64,000 nt of DNA from Natrinema gari JCM 14663 (GTDB taxonomy: Archaea > Halobacteriota > Halobacteria > Halobacteriales > Natrialbaceae): the NCBI RefSeq assembly GCF_000337175.1, contig NZ_AOIJ01000086.1:30882-94881 (forward strand). The letters are read 5' to 3'. A model generated the notes under the pieces. That model ran no database searches. It worked only from the letters and a program-made list of their open reading frames with translations, and was not told the origin of the DNA. Positions within the stretch are counted from its first letter, which is position 1, and each line of letters starts with the position of its first letter. Below are positions 42,617 to 52,505 of the stretch, one piece after another. Position numbers and translations under genes: made by a program.

Positions 42617-45600
42617 TCAGTCCGTCGCCGTGTCGGCGGCCGGGAGGGTAAACGAGAACGTCGAGCCCTCGCCGGGCGTGGAGTCGACCCACATCTCGCC
42701 GCCGTGGCGCTCGATGATCCGGTGACAGAGCGCGAGCCCGATGCCCGTACCCGCGTGTTCCTCGTGGCTGTGAAGGCGCTGGAACACCTGGAAGATCCGG
42801 TCTTGCTCCTCGGCGTCGATCCCGATCCCCTCGTCGTGGACCGAAATCTCCCACTTCCATCCGGTCCGCTCGGCGCTGACGTGCACCCGCGGCGGCTCGT
42901 CCCCGCTGTACTCGATCGCGTTCGAGAGCAGGTTCTGGAGCACTTGTCGGAGTTGGCTCGCATCGCCCGCGACGCGAGGCAGGGGGTCCGTCGTGATCTC
43001 GGCGTCCCGTTCGTCGATACGGACCTGGAGGTCCTCGCGAACGTCCGCCAGCACCGCATCGAGAGCGACCGGTTCCAACGGCTCGCCCTTCGTCTCCACC
43101 CGAGAGTACTGGAGGAGGCCGTCGATCATCTCACGCATGCGTTCGGCTCCGTCGACGGCGTAGTCGATGAACTCCCGGCCGTCCGCGTCGAGATCGTCGG
43201 CATAGCGCCCCTCGATCAACTGGAGGTAGCTGGTGATCATTCGCAGGGGCTCCTGTAAGTCATGCGAGGCGGCGTAGGCGAACTGTTCCAGACGCTCGTT
43301 CGACTCCTCGAGTTTGCGCCGGGAGGCCGTTCGTTCGGTGATATCCTGGATGACCAGCATTCCGGCGGTCACCTCGTCACCGGTCCGGACGGGAAGGGTG
43401 GTGGCACGGAGGTCCCGACCGCGATAGGTCACCTCGAAGGTGCGCTCGTTGCCGTCGAGAGCGGCCCGGAAATGCGGTTCGACCTCGGCGAGTAGCTCGT
43501 CGGAATAGCGCTCGTGGATCGTCTGGCCGAGCGCGCCCTCGCGATCGAGCCCGATCTCGCCGAGGAGTTGACCGCCGGCGGCGGTGTACCGCAGTTCGTC
43601 GTCGAAGAGGGCGACGACGCCGTTCGGGAAGTTCTCGGCGAGGGTGCGGTAGCGCTGTTCGCTCGCCTCGAGCCGGCGCTGTCGTTCCTGTCGCTCCGTG
43701 ACATCCCGAACGACGCCGATCCGTTCGGGACCAGCGTCCGCGGTCGCGATCGACGTCACTGTCGCCTCCACCGGGACCTGGGTGCCGGATTTCGTCTCGA
43801 CCGACGCCTCGATGGTCGGATCATCGCTCTCGGCGGCGATTCGCTGGGCGAGGGTCATCACCTGTTCGTCGGCGACGAGCGAGGCGTGGCTGCCGAGTAA
43901 CTCGTCGCGATCGTACCCGGTGAGGTCGGCGTACGCCTCGTTGACCATCGAAAACCGGTCGTTTTCGTCGAGGACGTAAATCCCGTCTTCGATGGTCTCG
44001 ATGATCCGTTCGTACTGCTCGAGGTGACGCTCGCGTCGTTTCCGGTCCGTGATGTCCTGGAAGTACACCGATAGTCCCGTCTCGGAGGGGTAGGTCCTGA
44101 TCTCCATCCAGATGTCGAGCGAGTCGGAGTACCGCTGCCACGAGACGGGTTGCTGTGTCTCCATGGCCGTCTGATAGCGCTCGAGGAGATCGGACCTCGC
44201 GCCGCCGGGGAACGTCTCCCAGATGTTCTCGCCGACCAGGGCCGCCGGATCGTACCCCAGCAGTTCCCCGGCGCGGTCGTTGACGTGCGTAAACCGCCAG
44301 TCGTCGTCGAGCGCGTAGAACGCGTCCGAGACGCGCCCGAGGATCTCGCTCAGTTCGGTCTCGAGTTCGTGCTTACGACGCTGGAGGCGGCGCTCGTGCT
44401 CTTTGAGTGCGGTAATATCCTCGCCGGCCGAAATAACTCGCTCGAGGTCCCCGTCGGTCCCGAACACGGGGACGGCGGTGACGGAGAACCACAGCGAATC
44501 GCCCGTTGGCCCCTCGATCATGAGTTCCTCGTCGAAGACCGGCTCGCCGGTCTCCCTGACGCGCGCCGACGGGCCGCGGTCGGGGACGACCGGGTCGCCG
44601 TCGGCGTCGACGACGGTCCCTTCGGCGAGCAGTTCCGTCTCCCCAAGCGGCCCACGGTCGCCGAGTCCGAGCGCCGTCTGTGCGTGTCGGTTCGCCAATA
44701 CGGTCTCGCCGTCGGCGTCCTCGACCGAAATGGCGACCGGCGTGGTCCGGAGGATCGTTTCGGTCTGGGACCGCTCGCGCTCGAGGGACCGCTCGTGGCT
44801 GATCCGATCGACGGTCGCCTCGAGACTCGACGCGGCGACTTTCACGAGCGACCGGTCGCCCTCGTCGAACGCGTCGGCGGTTTCGGACCCGATGACGACG
44901 ACGCCGTGGTCCCCGATCGGGAGTCCGATCGCGCTCCGAATCGGCACCGCGGGGTCGTCGACCTCGACGGGCACGTCGTCGACCACCGGTTCGCCGGAGT
45001 CGAAGACGCGCCGGGCGATCTCCGCTCCCGCCGCGAACGTCGGGCGTTCGTCGAACGGGGTCGTTTCGGGCTCCGACCAGGCGACCGGCTCGAGGGTCGT
45101 CCCCGAAGCGTCGGAGAGGAACACACCGTTGAAATCCGGATCCAGGATCTCGGAGAGATGATGGCAGGCCTGTTCGGCGACGGCCTCGCGCGTCCCGGTC
45201 CCCAGCCACTCGCGGACGGCCTCGGTTAGCTGTCTGAGCTGGGCGGCCCGCCGGTGCTGTTCGGTCACGTCGTAGTAGAGTTCGACCCTGCCGCCCGCGT
45301 ACGGACCCGATGAGATCGGTTTGCTCCGGTGCTCGAGCCAGCGCTCCTCGCGGCCGTCGCCGGGTGTAATTCGACACTCGAAGCGCTCGGTGTTGCCGTT
45401 GTCGTCGTAGGTCGCCTCGAGGACATCGGCGAACGCGTCGGGATCGCCGACCCGGTCGCGGATCGTTTCGTCGATCACGGTCGCCTTGTCACGGCCGACC
45501 ACGTCCGCCGCGTCGAGCCCGAAGTATCGCTCGGTAGCCGCGTTGATCCACGCGACGTCGAACGCCTCGTCGAGCACGAAGACGCCGACGTCGGCCTCCT

Positions 45601-46060
45601 CGAGCACTGTCGTGATCGATTCGAACGGCTGCGGTCGGATCGATTCGGCGTCCGACGCCGCTCGAGGCCCGTCGTCGGGTTCGGTGACGACGCCGATCGA
45701 GCCCCGACGGCCGTCGCTGCCGGGGACCGTTCCGAGCCGTAGTTCGCAGGGAATCGCGGTGCCGTCGGCCGTCCGGACCGAGCCCTCGCGTTCGGTCACG
45801 CCGGTCGCGGACGCCGCCTCGAACGATTCACCGCCGGAGTCACCGAGGAGGACCGTGACGTGCTCGCCGGAGAGCGCGTCGCGGGTATGGCCCGTCAACT
45901 CCAGGAGCGTGTCGTCGACGCCGACGATGCGATCGGCCGCGTCGAGCTGGAACACCCCGCCCGCAACCGTCTCGACGACCGTCCGGTACCACTGCTGTGC
46001 CGCCGGCTCGTCACCGTCGCCCCAGGGGGCCGACACCGCCGGCTCCGCCTGTTCGGTCAT
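42617..46060 (-). CDS. Large soluble histidine kinase with six PAS domains and one GAF domain
   Basis: This 1147-residue cytoplasmic sensor has no membrane segment. Rough order: PAS (25-125), PAS (145-265), GAF (275-415; 'VVVIGSETADAFDEGDRSLV'), PAS (430-545), PAS (560-670), PAS (680-790), PAS (800-910), HisKA with phospho-acceptor H933 in 'YAASHDLQEPLRM', and HATPase with 'LQNLLSNAIEYSG', 'DEGIGID' and 'GTGIGLALCHRIIE'. The GAF-PAS stack suggests detection of light, redox or small ligands. No response regulator is adjacent, so the partner is elsewhere, as often in haloarchaea. Confidence 0.95.
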   Translation of the reverse strand: MTEQAEPAVSAPWGDGDEPAAQQWYRTVVETVAGGVFQLDAADRIVGVDDTLLELTGHTRDALSGEHVTVLLGDSGGESFEAASATGVTEREGSVRTADGTAIPCELRLGTVPGSDGRRGSIGVVTEPDDGPRAASDAESIRPQPFESITTVLEEADVGVFVLDEAFDVAWINAATERYFGLDAADVVGRDKATVIDETIRDRVGDPDAFADVLEATYDDNGNTERFECRITPGDGREERWLEHRSKPISSGPYAGGRVELYYDVTEQHRRAAQLRQLTEAVREWLGTGTREAVAEQACHHLSEILDPDFNGVFLSDASGTTLEPVAWSEPETTPFDERPTFAAGAEIARRVFDSGEPVVDDVPVEVDDPAVPIRSAIGLPIGDHGVVVIGSETADAFDEGDRSLVKVAASSLEATVDRISHERSLERERSQTETILRTTPVAISVEDADGETVLANRHAQTALGLGDRGPLGETELLAEGTVVDADGDPVVPDRGPSARVRETGEPVFDEELMIEGPTGDSLWFSVTAVPVFGTDGDLERVISAGEDITALKEHERRLQRRKHELETELSEILGRVSDAFYALDDDWRFTHVNDRAGELLGYDPAALVGENIWETFPGGARSDLLERYQTAMETQQPVSWQRYSDSLDIWMEIRTYPSETGLSVYFQDITDRKRRERHLEQYERIIETIEDGIYVLDENDRFSMVNEAYADLTGYDRDELLGSHASLVADEQVMTLAQRIAAESDDPTIEASVETKSGTQVPVEATVTSIATADAGPERIGVVRDVTERQERQRRLEASEQRYRTLAENFPNGVVALFDDELRYTAAGGQLLGEIGLDREGALGQTIHERYSDELLAEVEPHFRAALDGNERTFEVTYRGRDLRATTLPVRTGDEVTAGMLVIQDITERTASRRKLEESNERLEQFAYAASHDLQEPLRMITSYLQLIEGRYADDLDADGREFIDYAVDGAERMREMIDGLLQYSRVETKGEPLEPVALDAVLADVREDLQVRIDERDAEITTDPLPRVAGDASQLRQVLQNLLSNAIEYSGDEPPRVHVSAERTGWKWEISVHDEGIGIDAEEQDRIFQVFQRLHSHEEHAGTGIGLALCHRIIERHGGEMWVDSTPGEGSTFSFTLPAADTATD

Positions 46061-46119
46061 TGAACGTAGGAGGCCGCTCGAACGGATAAGTCCAGCGCCG
46101 ATTCCGCACTCGCGTGTGG

Positions 46120-46572
46120 CTACTCGTCGCCGCCGTCGGCGAGGACGCGCTCCTCGGGCGTCTGGCGGCCCGGGTGGATGCCGTACCAGGCGAACCCGTA
46201 GAGGACCGTCATCGACACCGCACAGAGGACGGTCGCGCCGGCGATCGACTCGAGCGCGAGGGAGACGGCCGGACCGGCGAACGCGTCGCCGACGGCGGCC
46301 GCCGATTCGCCGTCAGGGGCCGTCGCGAGCGCGTAGGGGAGGAAGGTCACGAACGCGAGCAGCCACCATCGCTTCGCGGTGCGTCGAAGCCGTGCCGTCC
46401 CATGCTCTCTGGCGGTGCTCGTGACGCCGGCGATGCCGAGGGCGATCAACACGAACGCCGGCAGCGTTCGAAGCGGGGAGTCAAAGAGGAGATTAACCGC
46501 GACACCGGTCGCGACGATCGCGACGAAACCGGTGAGGAGCGGACGCGAAGGATTGGACCCTGTACGAGGCAT
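46120..46572 (-). CDS. Four-helix membrane protein
   Basis: A 150-residue protein (start MPRTGSNPSRPLL) with hydrophobic segments near residues 11-28, 33-50, 67-85 and 103-130, and a charged C-terminal tail. A longer in-frame start would add a basic leader of non-haloarchaeal character. Unknown function. Confidence 0.65.
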   Translation of the reverse strand: MPRTGSNPSRPLLTGFVAIVATGVAVNLLFDSPLRTLPAFVLIALGIAGVTSTAREHGTARLRRTAKRWWLLAFVTFLPYALATAPDGESAAAVGDAFAGPAVSLALESIAGATVLCAVSMTVLYGFAWYGIHPGRQTPEERVLADGGDE

Positions 46573-46711
46573 GCTGCCGTCGGGTAGCAACCTATTGTAC
46601 AAAACTCTCGCGGACCGTCGACGGCCGGCGTCGCGCGTCTCGAGTGCCGGCCAGCATCGCGCCACAACAAAGGACGTATTACCGATGCCCGCAACTCGAA
46701 CGTGAGAACGA

Positions 46712-47233
46712 ATGAGGGAACGCGATCGACCTGTCCCCGTGGCGGCCCTCCGACGACGGGTCTCGGCCGCGGCTGATCGAGCGACTCACATCGCATCGGC
46801 AGTGCCTGGCGGCGGGACGGCGCGGCGACTGGGACGGCTCTGGCAGCGCCACGTTCGAGACCGGCCCGACCAGTATCAGGCGTCGATCACTTTCCCGACC
46901 GCGCCCGACCGGCCGACGGTCGGCGAGATCCACGACTGGATCGAAGCCCTCGAGTACGCGTTCGACGGCCGTCTCGACGTCTACGCCAGACGGGGGAGCG
47001 TCGCGGTCGAGACGGATCCGGTCTCGGCCGCCCTGTTCGACGAAGACGAGTTCGGCGCGATCTGCAAGCGGATCGAGAAGGGGTACGACGGCTCGCACGC
47101 GGTCGCCCACCTCCAAAAGTGGCGGCGAAACGACGGACGACTCGTGCGGGCCCACGTGATCGTGCCGGTCAAGCCGCTCTTCCCGCGCGGCGACGCCGAC
47201 GGGCCGGACGCGGAGCGAGCCGCGGCCGACTGA
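46712..47233 (+). CDS. Conserved hypothetical haloarchaeal protein
   Basis: A 173-residue soluble protein, basic at the N-terminus ('ALRRRVSAAADRATHIASA') and acidic later, with 'TVGEIHDWIEALEYAFDGRL' and 'DGSHAVAHLQKWRRNDGRLV'. No known domain is recognised and no metal motif is seen. It is monocistronic. Confidence 0.7.
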   Translation: MRERDRPVPVAALRRRVSAAADRATHIASAVPGGGTARRLGRLWQRHVRDRPDQYQASITFPTAPDRPTVGEIHDWIEALEYAFDGRLDVYARRGSVAVETDPVSAALFDEDEFGAICKRIEKGYDGSHAVAHLQKWRRNDGRLVRAHVIVPVKPLFPRGDADGPDAERAAAD

Positions 47234-47299
47234 GCGGCGCGAGGCCGACATCATCCTCGCAGCGTCACGGGCGGCCGTGATCGCGACCAGATCCCGAGG

Positions 47300-48112
47300 T
47301 TAGTCGTCGTCGCTCGGTCCGGGGCCGGGCTCCGAGCCGGGGTCGCGGTCGGTGCTCGAATTCGTTCCGGGTCGGTCACTGCTCCGGGAGCGGCCGGTCG
47401 CCGACTCCCCCTCGCTGGGCGTGACGTTGCTCGTTCGGTTCATCCACCTGTCGATGTTTTCGGCGACGTAGTCCTTGCCACCCCAGCCGAACGCGACGCC
47501 AGCGCCGATAGCGATGGCCGCACCGAGACCCCACGCGATCGCTCGGGCGAACACGTAGAGGATGCCGACATCGATCCCCATCGTGTCGAGCCCGATGACG
47601 ATCGCCGTGAAGTAGAGGAACATCCGCGCGCCGTTGGCGAACCAGCTCGTGTAAGCGGTCTCGGTCGCCGCGCGGGTCCGCTCGATGGTATCGCCGATGA
47701 AGTCGGCGACGACGAACCCGAAGGTAATCACGAGCAGCCCCGCGACGAACGCCGGCAGGTACGAGACCGCCGTCGAGACCCACTGCGACAGCGTCGCGAT
47801 CGCGAGCGCGTTCGCGGCCGCGAGGATCGCGAGACCGTAGACGAACCACTTCGCCAGCGTCCCGAAGGCGTTCGAAACCGCCCGCTCGGTGCCGCCGAGT
47901 ATGCGACCGAGCGGCGTCTCGAGGACCATCCGATCGAGTTCGATGCCGTCGGCGAGCCGTCGGACCACGCCCGCTGCGACGCGGCCGATGACCCACCCGA
48001 TCGCCAGGATGATCAACGCGCCGATCAGCCGCGGGAGGAACGTGACCAGTTCCGCGACGGGATCTTGCAGCCAGTCGGGCACCTGTGCCTGGGCAGGATA
48101 CGGTGGTACCAT
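47300..48112 (-). CDS. Mechanosensitive-channel-like (CmpX/TM-helix repeat) membrane protein
   Basis: The 270-residue protein starts 'VPDWLQDPVAELVTFLPRL' and has repeated conserved-helix units 'LIGALIILAIGWVIGRV' and 'LPAFVAGLLVITFGFVVADF', typical of the small-conductance mechanosensitive-channel-related CmpX family, with five hydrophobic segments. 'GAAIAIGAGVAFGWGGKDYV' resembles the MscS pore helix. The C-terminal 45 residues are a disordered Ser/Asp/Pro-rich tail. It is likely an osmotic-stress channel or related membrane organiser. Confidence 0.82.
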   Translation of the reverse strand: MVPPYPAQAQVPDWLQDPVAELVTFLPRLIGALIILAIGWVIGRVAAGVVRRLADGIELDRMVLETPLGRILGGTERAVSNAFGTLAKWFVYGLAILAAANALAIATLSQWVSTAVSYLPAFVAGLLVITFGFVVADFIGDTIERTRAATETAYTSWFANGARMFLYFTAIVIGLDTMGIDVGILYVFARAIAWGLGAAIAIGAGVAFGWGGKDYVAENIDRWMNRTSNVTPSEGESATGRSRSSDRPGTNSSTDRDPGSEPGPGPSDDD

Positions 48113-48827
48113 ACACGACGCCGGTTGGTATCGTCCGTGCTTTGTAATTGAGTCCGTATCGACCAGTCATGAAACCAACCGTTCTCGACCGGCCAACGCG
48201 GGTCGATTGAAGTGTCCGTTACGGGGAATTGTGCGACGGCCGTACCGTGACCGCTCGAGACGGGTTCCGAACGGACCGACGAGCGGGCTCGGCCTCGAGA
48301 CCGAGACGAGCCTCGAGCCGGCGGGCGATAAACCCGTATTGTGTCCGGATCCGAAACCGCGTCGGTGACGGCGGGGAATCGGGTTCGAATCGCCGCCGTC
48401 GCCGGCTCGCCGAACGTGTCCAGTTTCACTCATGGGACGCAGTGTGGTGTCGAACGCGGACAGGACGCGGTAGGTTCGACCGCTCGCGTTCGACGGAGGG
48501 GTGTGGAGCCGTGGTTCGCTCTCGACGGGATCACAGCGGGGCGAGAACGCGGAATCGTGTTCGAACCGTCGAACTTTCGCCCGGCCTCGGACACGCTGTC
48601 GAACCCCGTGCAGTGTGTCCGGTTGTCGACGGACCGCCGGTCGGGACCCCCGGATCAGTGTGATGGCTACTCGATCCGGTAAAACGGTATTACCGGGTAG
48701 CGTCTCGTCGGTCCGACGCCGGCCGGGACGAGCGGGTGCGACCGGTGTCGGCGCTGTCGCCGCGGTCGCGTATCGACTGTGCGCCGCGCGCGTCGGCACT
48801 ACGCTATTGATGCTCCGCATACGAGGG
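48113..48827. other. Long gene-free region
   Basis: About 715 nt with no supported gene. Open frames here are Arg/Pro/Ser-rich. The sequence contains many scattered TCGAAC/TTCGAA-type words but no ordered repeat that I can define. Confidence 0.4.
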
Positions 48828-49604
48828 ATGGCCATGTATCTCGGCGACGAGGCATGGCCGGACCTCGAGACGTACTTCGAATCGGAATCGCTCGCGCTCG
48901 TGCCGCTCGGATCGACGGAACAGCACGGGCCACATCTGCCGGAGGCGACCGATCATCTGATCGCGGAGGCGTTCGCGCACGAGGCGGCCGACCGAACGGG
49001 CTTTCTCCGTACCCCGACGATCGACATCGGCGTCAGCGGTCACCACCGCCAGTTCCACGGGACGATGTGGGTCGACCCACCGGCGTTCAGGGAGTACGTG
49101 GCGTCGCTGACGCGGAACCTCACCGCTCACGGCATCGATCGGGTGATCTACGTGAACGCTCACGGCGGGAACGTGCCGCATCTCCGGGAGGTGGGGGCAC
49201 AGCTCCGGCAGGACGAGGTCGCGTACGCCATCGAGTGGATGTGGAACGACTCGATTCCGACCCTCGTCGACGATCTCTTCGAGCAGAACGGCCCCCACGG
49301 CGGGCCGAAAGAGACCTCGATGATTCAGTATCTCGAACCGGACCTCGTCCACGACGACCGGCTCGAGGAGGCCAGGGAGACCGGAGTCCCGAGCGTCGAG
49401 GCGGCGGAGACGGTCAAACACGGCTCGCGGACGTTCTACGATGCGGCCGACAACACCGCCAACGGCGTCCTGGGCGATCAGACGGACGCCTCGGCCGAGA
49501 AAGGCGAGCGACTGTTCGAGGCCGCGAGCGATCAACTCGTCCGGCTCTGTGAGTGGCTCGCCGCCCAGCCGTTCGAGGCCCTACTGCCCGCGGATCACGT
49601 CTAG
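48828..49604 (+). CDS. Creatininase-family hydrolase (possible ArfB deformylase)
   Basis: A 258-residue metal-dependent amidohydrolase. Family marks are 'VPLGSTEQHGPHLPEATDHL' (Glu, His and Asp ligands), 'VIYVNAHGGNVPHLREV' and 'GPHGGPKETSMI'. In archaea this family includes ArfB, which removes the formyl group after GTP cyclohydrolase III in riboflavin/F420 synthesis; creatinine hydrolysis is less likely. ATG 48828 (MAMYLGDE) and 48834 are both possible. The genome pair with arfA at 28038 is suggestive only. Confidence 0.82.
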   Translation: MAMYLGDEAWPDLETYFESESLALVPLGSTEQHGPHLPEATDHLIAEAFAHEAADRTGFLRTPTIDIGVSGHHRQFHGTMWVDPPAFREYVASLTRNLTAHGIDRVIYVNAHGGNVPHLREVGAQLRQDEVAYAIEWMWNDSIPTLVDDLFEQNGPHGGPKETSMIQYLEPDLVHDDRLEEARETGVPSVEAAETVKHGSRTFYDAADNTANGVLGDQTDASAEKGERLFEAASDQLVRLCEWLAAQPFEALLPADHV

Positions 49605-49670
49605 ATCAGCGGGCCGACCCGCGCCGACGATGATGATAATCCTTAATAGATACTGCTGTTACCTTGTTAT

Positions 49671-50096
49671 ATGGCAGTCGTCAGCGTCTCGATGCCGGAC
49701 GAACTCCTCGCGCGGCTCGACCAGTTCGCCGAGGAGCACGGCTATACCGGTCGGAGCGAAGTCGTCAGGGAAGCATCGCGGAACCTGCTCGGGGAGTTCG
49801 AGGACACCCGACTCGAGGAGCGGGACCTGATGGGGATCGTCACCGTGTTGTTCGACTACGAGACCACCAGCGTCGAGGAGCGGATGATGCACCTGCGCCA
49901 CGAACACGAACACCTCGTCGCCTCGAACTTCCACAGCCACGTCGGCGATCACTACTGTATGGAACTGTTCGTCCTCGAAGGCGAACTCGAGGATATCTCG
50001 GCGTTCGTCGGCAAGATCAGGGCGACCAAGGACGCGTTGACAGTCGATTACTCCGTCATTCCGGTCGATAGTTTCGATCCGCTCGCACAGGGATAG
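49671..50096 (+). CDS. nikR: NikR-family nickel-responsive regulator
   Basis: The 141-residue protein joins an N-terminal ribbon-helix-helix DNA-binding domain ('[17 protein letters not shown]', '[14 protein letters not shown]') to an ACT-like metal-binding domain. The nickel ligands are visible: '[10 protein letters not shown]' gives the H-x-H-x5-C spacing of the family, with an upstream histidine in 'HLRHEHEH'. In Ni-loaded form it would repress nickel uptake. A TATA-like CTTAATAG 26 nt before the ATG fits a leaderless start. No nickel transporter is adjacent. Confidence 0.93.
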   Translation: MAVVSVSMPDELLARLDQFAEEHGYTGRSEVVREASRNLLGEFEDTRLEERDLMGIVTVLFDYETTSVEERMMHLRHEHEHLVASNFHSHVGDHYCMELFVLEGELEDISAFVGKIRATKDALTVDYSVIPVDSFDPLAQG

Positions 50097-50212
50097 CGCC
50101 GCCGTGTGACGGAGCCAGTGTCGCCCGCGTTCACTCCTCGAAGACACAGTGGCTGTCTCGCTTACCGATCCGTTCGATCGTCCCGCCGCTTCCCATCGGA
50201 CAGCCGAACGCG

Positions 50213-51364
50213 CTACTCGTGTCGCTCCTTGACGACGCCGACGTTTAGCGTCCGCACCCGTACGATCGCGCCGCGCAACCGGCGTCCCCACGGCGACCCC
50301 TCGCGGGCCGCGAGTTCGCGGCGGAGCCGCTCGGTTTCGGCCTCGAGGTCGCGGTTCGTCGCTTCCAGATGCTCGACCCGGTCGTCGAGGGCGGCGACCC
50401 GATCCTCGAGTCGGTAGCGGCGCGCCCGCTCGGCGTCGCGATCGTTCCGGAGCTGATCGCGTTCGCGCTGGAGGGTGTCGAGTCGCGCCGCGAGTCGCTC
50501 GCGTTCGCGCCGATCCGCATCGACGAAGGGGTCGCGATCCGGGTCCGCAGGAATGCCCGCGAGCGTGTCGGATTCGATATCGATGTGTCCCGAGCGGGTG
50601 GCGTTGACGACGGCTCCGACGAGCAGTATGAGGCCGCCGAAGTACAACCAGGTCACCAGGAGGAGGATCGCACCGATCGGTCCCGCCGACTCCGAACTGC
50701 TCGAGAGGGCGACGTAGACCTGAAAGAGCGACTGTAGCGCCGCCCAGCCGATGGCGGCGACGAGGACCCCCGGCAGTACCTCGCGGACTGAAACGTCGAC
50801 ATCGGGGAAGAAGTAATACATCGGCAGGAAGGCGATCGTCAGCCCGACGACAAGCACCAGCGGGTTCACAAGTCCGACGACGAGATTGGTCGGGAAGAAC
50901 GCGAAGACGATGCTGGTCGCCCCGGTCGCCGCGAGCGCGACCCCGATCGCCCCGAAGACGACGGCCCCGTCGCGGACCTGATCGACCAACGAGTTGTCCT
51001 CGGTCGACGCGTAGATTTCCGAGAACGCGGTGTCGAGTCCCCGAAAGATCTTCAACGACCCCCAAAAGAGGACGAGGAGGCCGATGATCGACGTTCCGGC
51101 GTTCCCGGTCGACCCCTCGATTCCGTCCTCGAGAACGATGCGGCCGCTCTCGGGGAGGAAGCCTTCGGTCGCCGACGACACCTGTTGGGCGAGCCCCTCG
51201 CCGCCGAGAACCGAGACGAGAAAGAAGACCAACACGAGCAGCGGAAGCAGCGAGATGAAGGCCTGATACGCGATGCCGGCTGCCATGAACGTCACGTTCT
51301 TCTCCTGTATCCCCGCCACCACCGCGTTCGCGAACGACGGCACACCACGGTCCGTGCGACCCAT
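50213..51364 (-). CDS. YihY/BrkB-type membrane protein with coiled-coil tail
   Basis: A 383-residue protein. The N-terminal ~270 residues carry six hydrophobic segments and YihY-family motifs ('MAAGIAYQAFISLLPLLVLV', 'FWGSLKIFRGLDTAFSEIYA', 'LLLVTWLYFGGLILLVGA'). The last ~100 residues are a highly charged coiled coil ('RLDTLQRERDQLRNDRDAER', 'EHLEATNRDLEAETERLRRE') in the cytoplasm, not part of the family core. ATG 51364 starts homology; the frame continues upstream without protein-like character. The historic RNase BN label for this family is obsolete. Confidence 0.88.
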   Translation of the reverse strand: MGRTDRGVPSFANAVVAGIQEKNVTFMAAGIAYQAFISLLPLLVLVFFLVSVLGGEGLAQQVSSATEGFLPESGRIVLEDGIEGSTGNAGTSIIGLLVLFWGSLKIFRGLDTAFSEIYASTEDNSLVDQVRDGAVVFGAIGVALAATGATSIVFAFFPTNLVVGLVNPLVLVVGLTIAFLPMYYFFPDVDVSVREVLPGVLVAAIGWAALQSLFQVYVALSSSSESAGPIGAILLLVTWLYFGGLILLVGAVVNATRSGHIDIESDTLAGIPADPDRDPFVDADRRERERLAARLDTLQRERDQLRNDRDAERARRYRLEDRVAALDDRVEHLEATNRDLEAETERLRRELAAREGSPWGRRLRGAIVRVRTLNVGVVKERHE

Positions 51365-51419
51365 ACGTACTGTCCGTTGCAGGTCCTGATAGCGCTCCGG
51401 CTTGCAACCACACGGCCCG

Positions 51420-52391
51420 TCAGTCGCTGTCAGACTCCCGTTCGAGCAGTGTAGTCGCCGCCTCACGGGTCGGGAGCGCCGCCATCGCGCCTGCGTCGGT
51501 CGTCGCCGTCGCCGCGACGGCGTTCGCGAACGCGACCACGGCTGCGAGTCCGCGGCCGTCCCGCAGGGCGGTGATCGCTCCGGCGACGAAGGCGTCACCG
51601 GCACCCGTCGTATCGACCGTCTCGACCGCAACGCCGGGCCGATCGACCGCGGCTGCGGGCCAGGGTGCATCGTCGGCCGCGACCGCGACGGCACCCTCCG
51701 CGCCGCGCGTGACGAAGACCGTGTGCGGCCCGCCGGCATCGATCGCCCGTCGAGCGCTTGCCAGTGGGGTCTCGCCGCCGACTCCGAGCGCCTCGAGTTC
51801 GGCGACCGTCGCGAAACAGACGTCGACGTGTGCGAGCGCATCGCCGACCACGCGCGCGAACGTCTCGTCGTCGGCCCACAGTTCGGGCCGGACGTTGGGA
51901 TCGAACGAGACCGTACAGCCCGCGGCCGCGGCCCGCTCGAGCACGTCCAGCGTCGCCTCGCGCGCCGGCCCGCTCGACAGCGTCACGCCGCCGGCGTGGA
52001 CCCATTCGCAGTCCGCGAGGGTCGCGTCGTCGATCCGGCCGGGTTCGAGGCGCGTGTCCGCGGTCCCGTCCCGGTAGAAGGTAAACTCGCGGTCGCCGGT
52101 CTCGTCATGGGTGACGAACGCGAGGGTCGTCTTCGCGTCGGCGTCGCGTTCGACGAATTCGTCCGGGACGCCGTACTCGGCGAGGGCACCCTCGAGAAAG
52201 CGGCCGAACGGATCGTCGCCGACGCGGGTCCAGAACAGCGGCGGGGTCTCGAGTCTGGCGAGCGCGACGGCGACGTTCGCGGGCGCACCGCCGGGGCGGC
52301 GCTCGAACCCGTCTACGGTTTCGAGCGGGCCCGATCGCTCGGGCACCCAGTCGATGAGCGTTTCGCCGACGACGAGCACGTCGCGAGACAT
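51420..52391 (-). CDS. PfkB-family carbohydrate kinase
   Basis: A 323-residue ribokinase/PfkB-type kinase: 'VLVVGETLIDWVPE' opening, 'RRPGGAPANVAVALARL' (first PfkB signature), 'CTVSFDPNVRPELWADDE' and 'VDTTGAGDAFVAGAI' with the catalytic Asp and anion hole. It phosphorylates a sugar or keto-sugar; fructose and 2-keto-3-deoxygluconate are candidates in haloarchaea. ATG 52391 is chosen since family homology starts there. It is monocistronic, 55 nt after the YihY-type gene. Confidence 0.9.
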   Translation of the reverse strand: MSRDVLVVGETLIDWVPERSGPLETVDGFERRPGGAPANVAVALARLETPPLFWTRVGDDPFGRFLEGALAEYGVPDEFVERDADAKTTLAFVTHDETGDREFTFYRDGTADTRLEPGRIDDATLADCEWVHAGGVTLSSGPAREATLDVLERAAAAGCTVSFDPNVRPELWADDETFARVVGDALAHVDVCFATVAELEALGVGGETPLASARRAIDAGGPHTVFVTRGAEGAVAVAADDAPWPAAAVDRPGVAVETVDTTGAGDAFVAGAITALRDGRGLAAVVAFANAVAATATTDAGAMAALPTREAATTLLERESDSD

Positions 52392-52505
52392 GGTCGATCC
52401 TCCCCCGGCAACGACGGTAGTTCTATCGACGATCTCCCGCTCGAGAGCGGTACCGATCAGGACAGTGAATTTATATCTTCGAGGTTTCAACCAGCAAGTA
52501 ACAGT

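Noticed and set aside
48113-48827. Possible repeat array or CRISPR in the 715-nt gene-free stretch
   Set aside because: TCGAAC-type words recur, but spacing is irregular and no repeat unit longer than a few bases is kept.
48167-48835. 222-residue minus-strand frame
   Set aside because: Arg-rich, overlaps the creatininase start region and is unlike haloarchaeal proteins.
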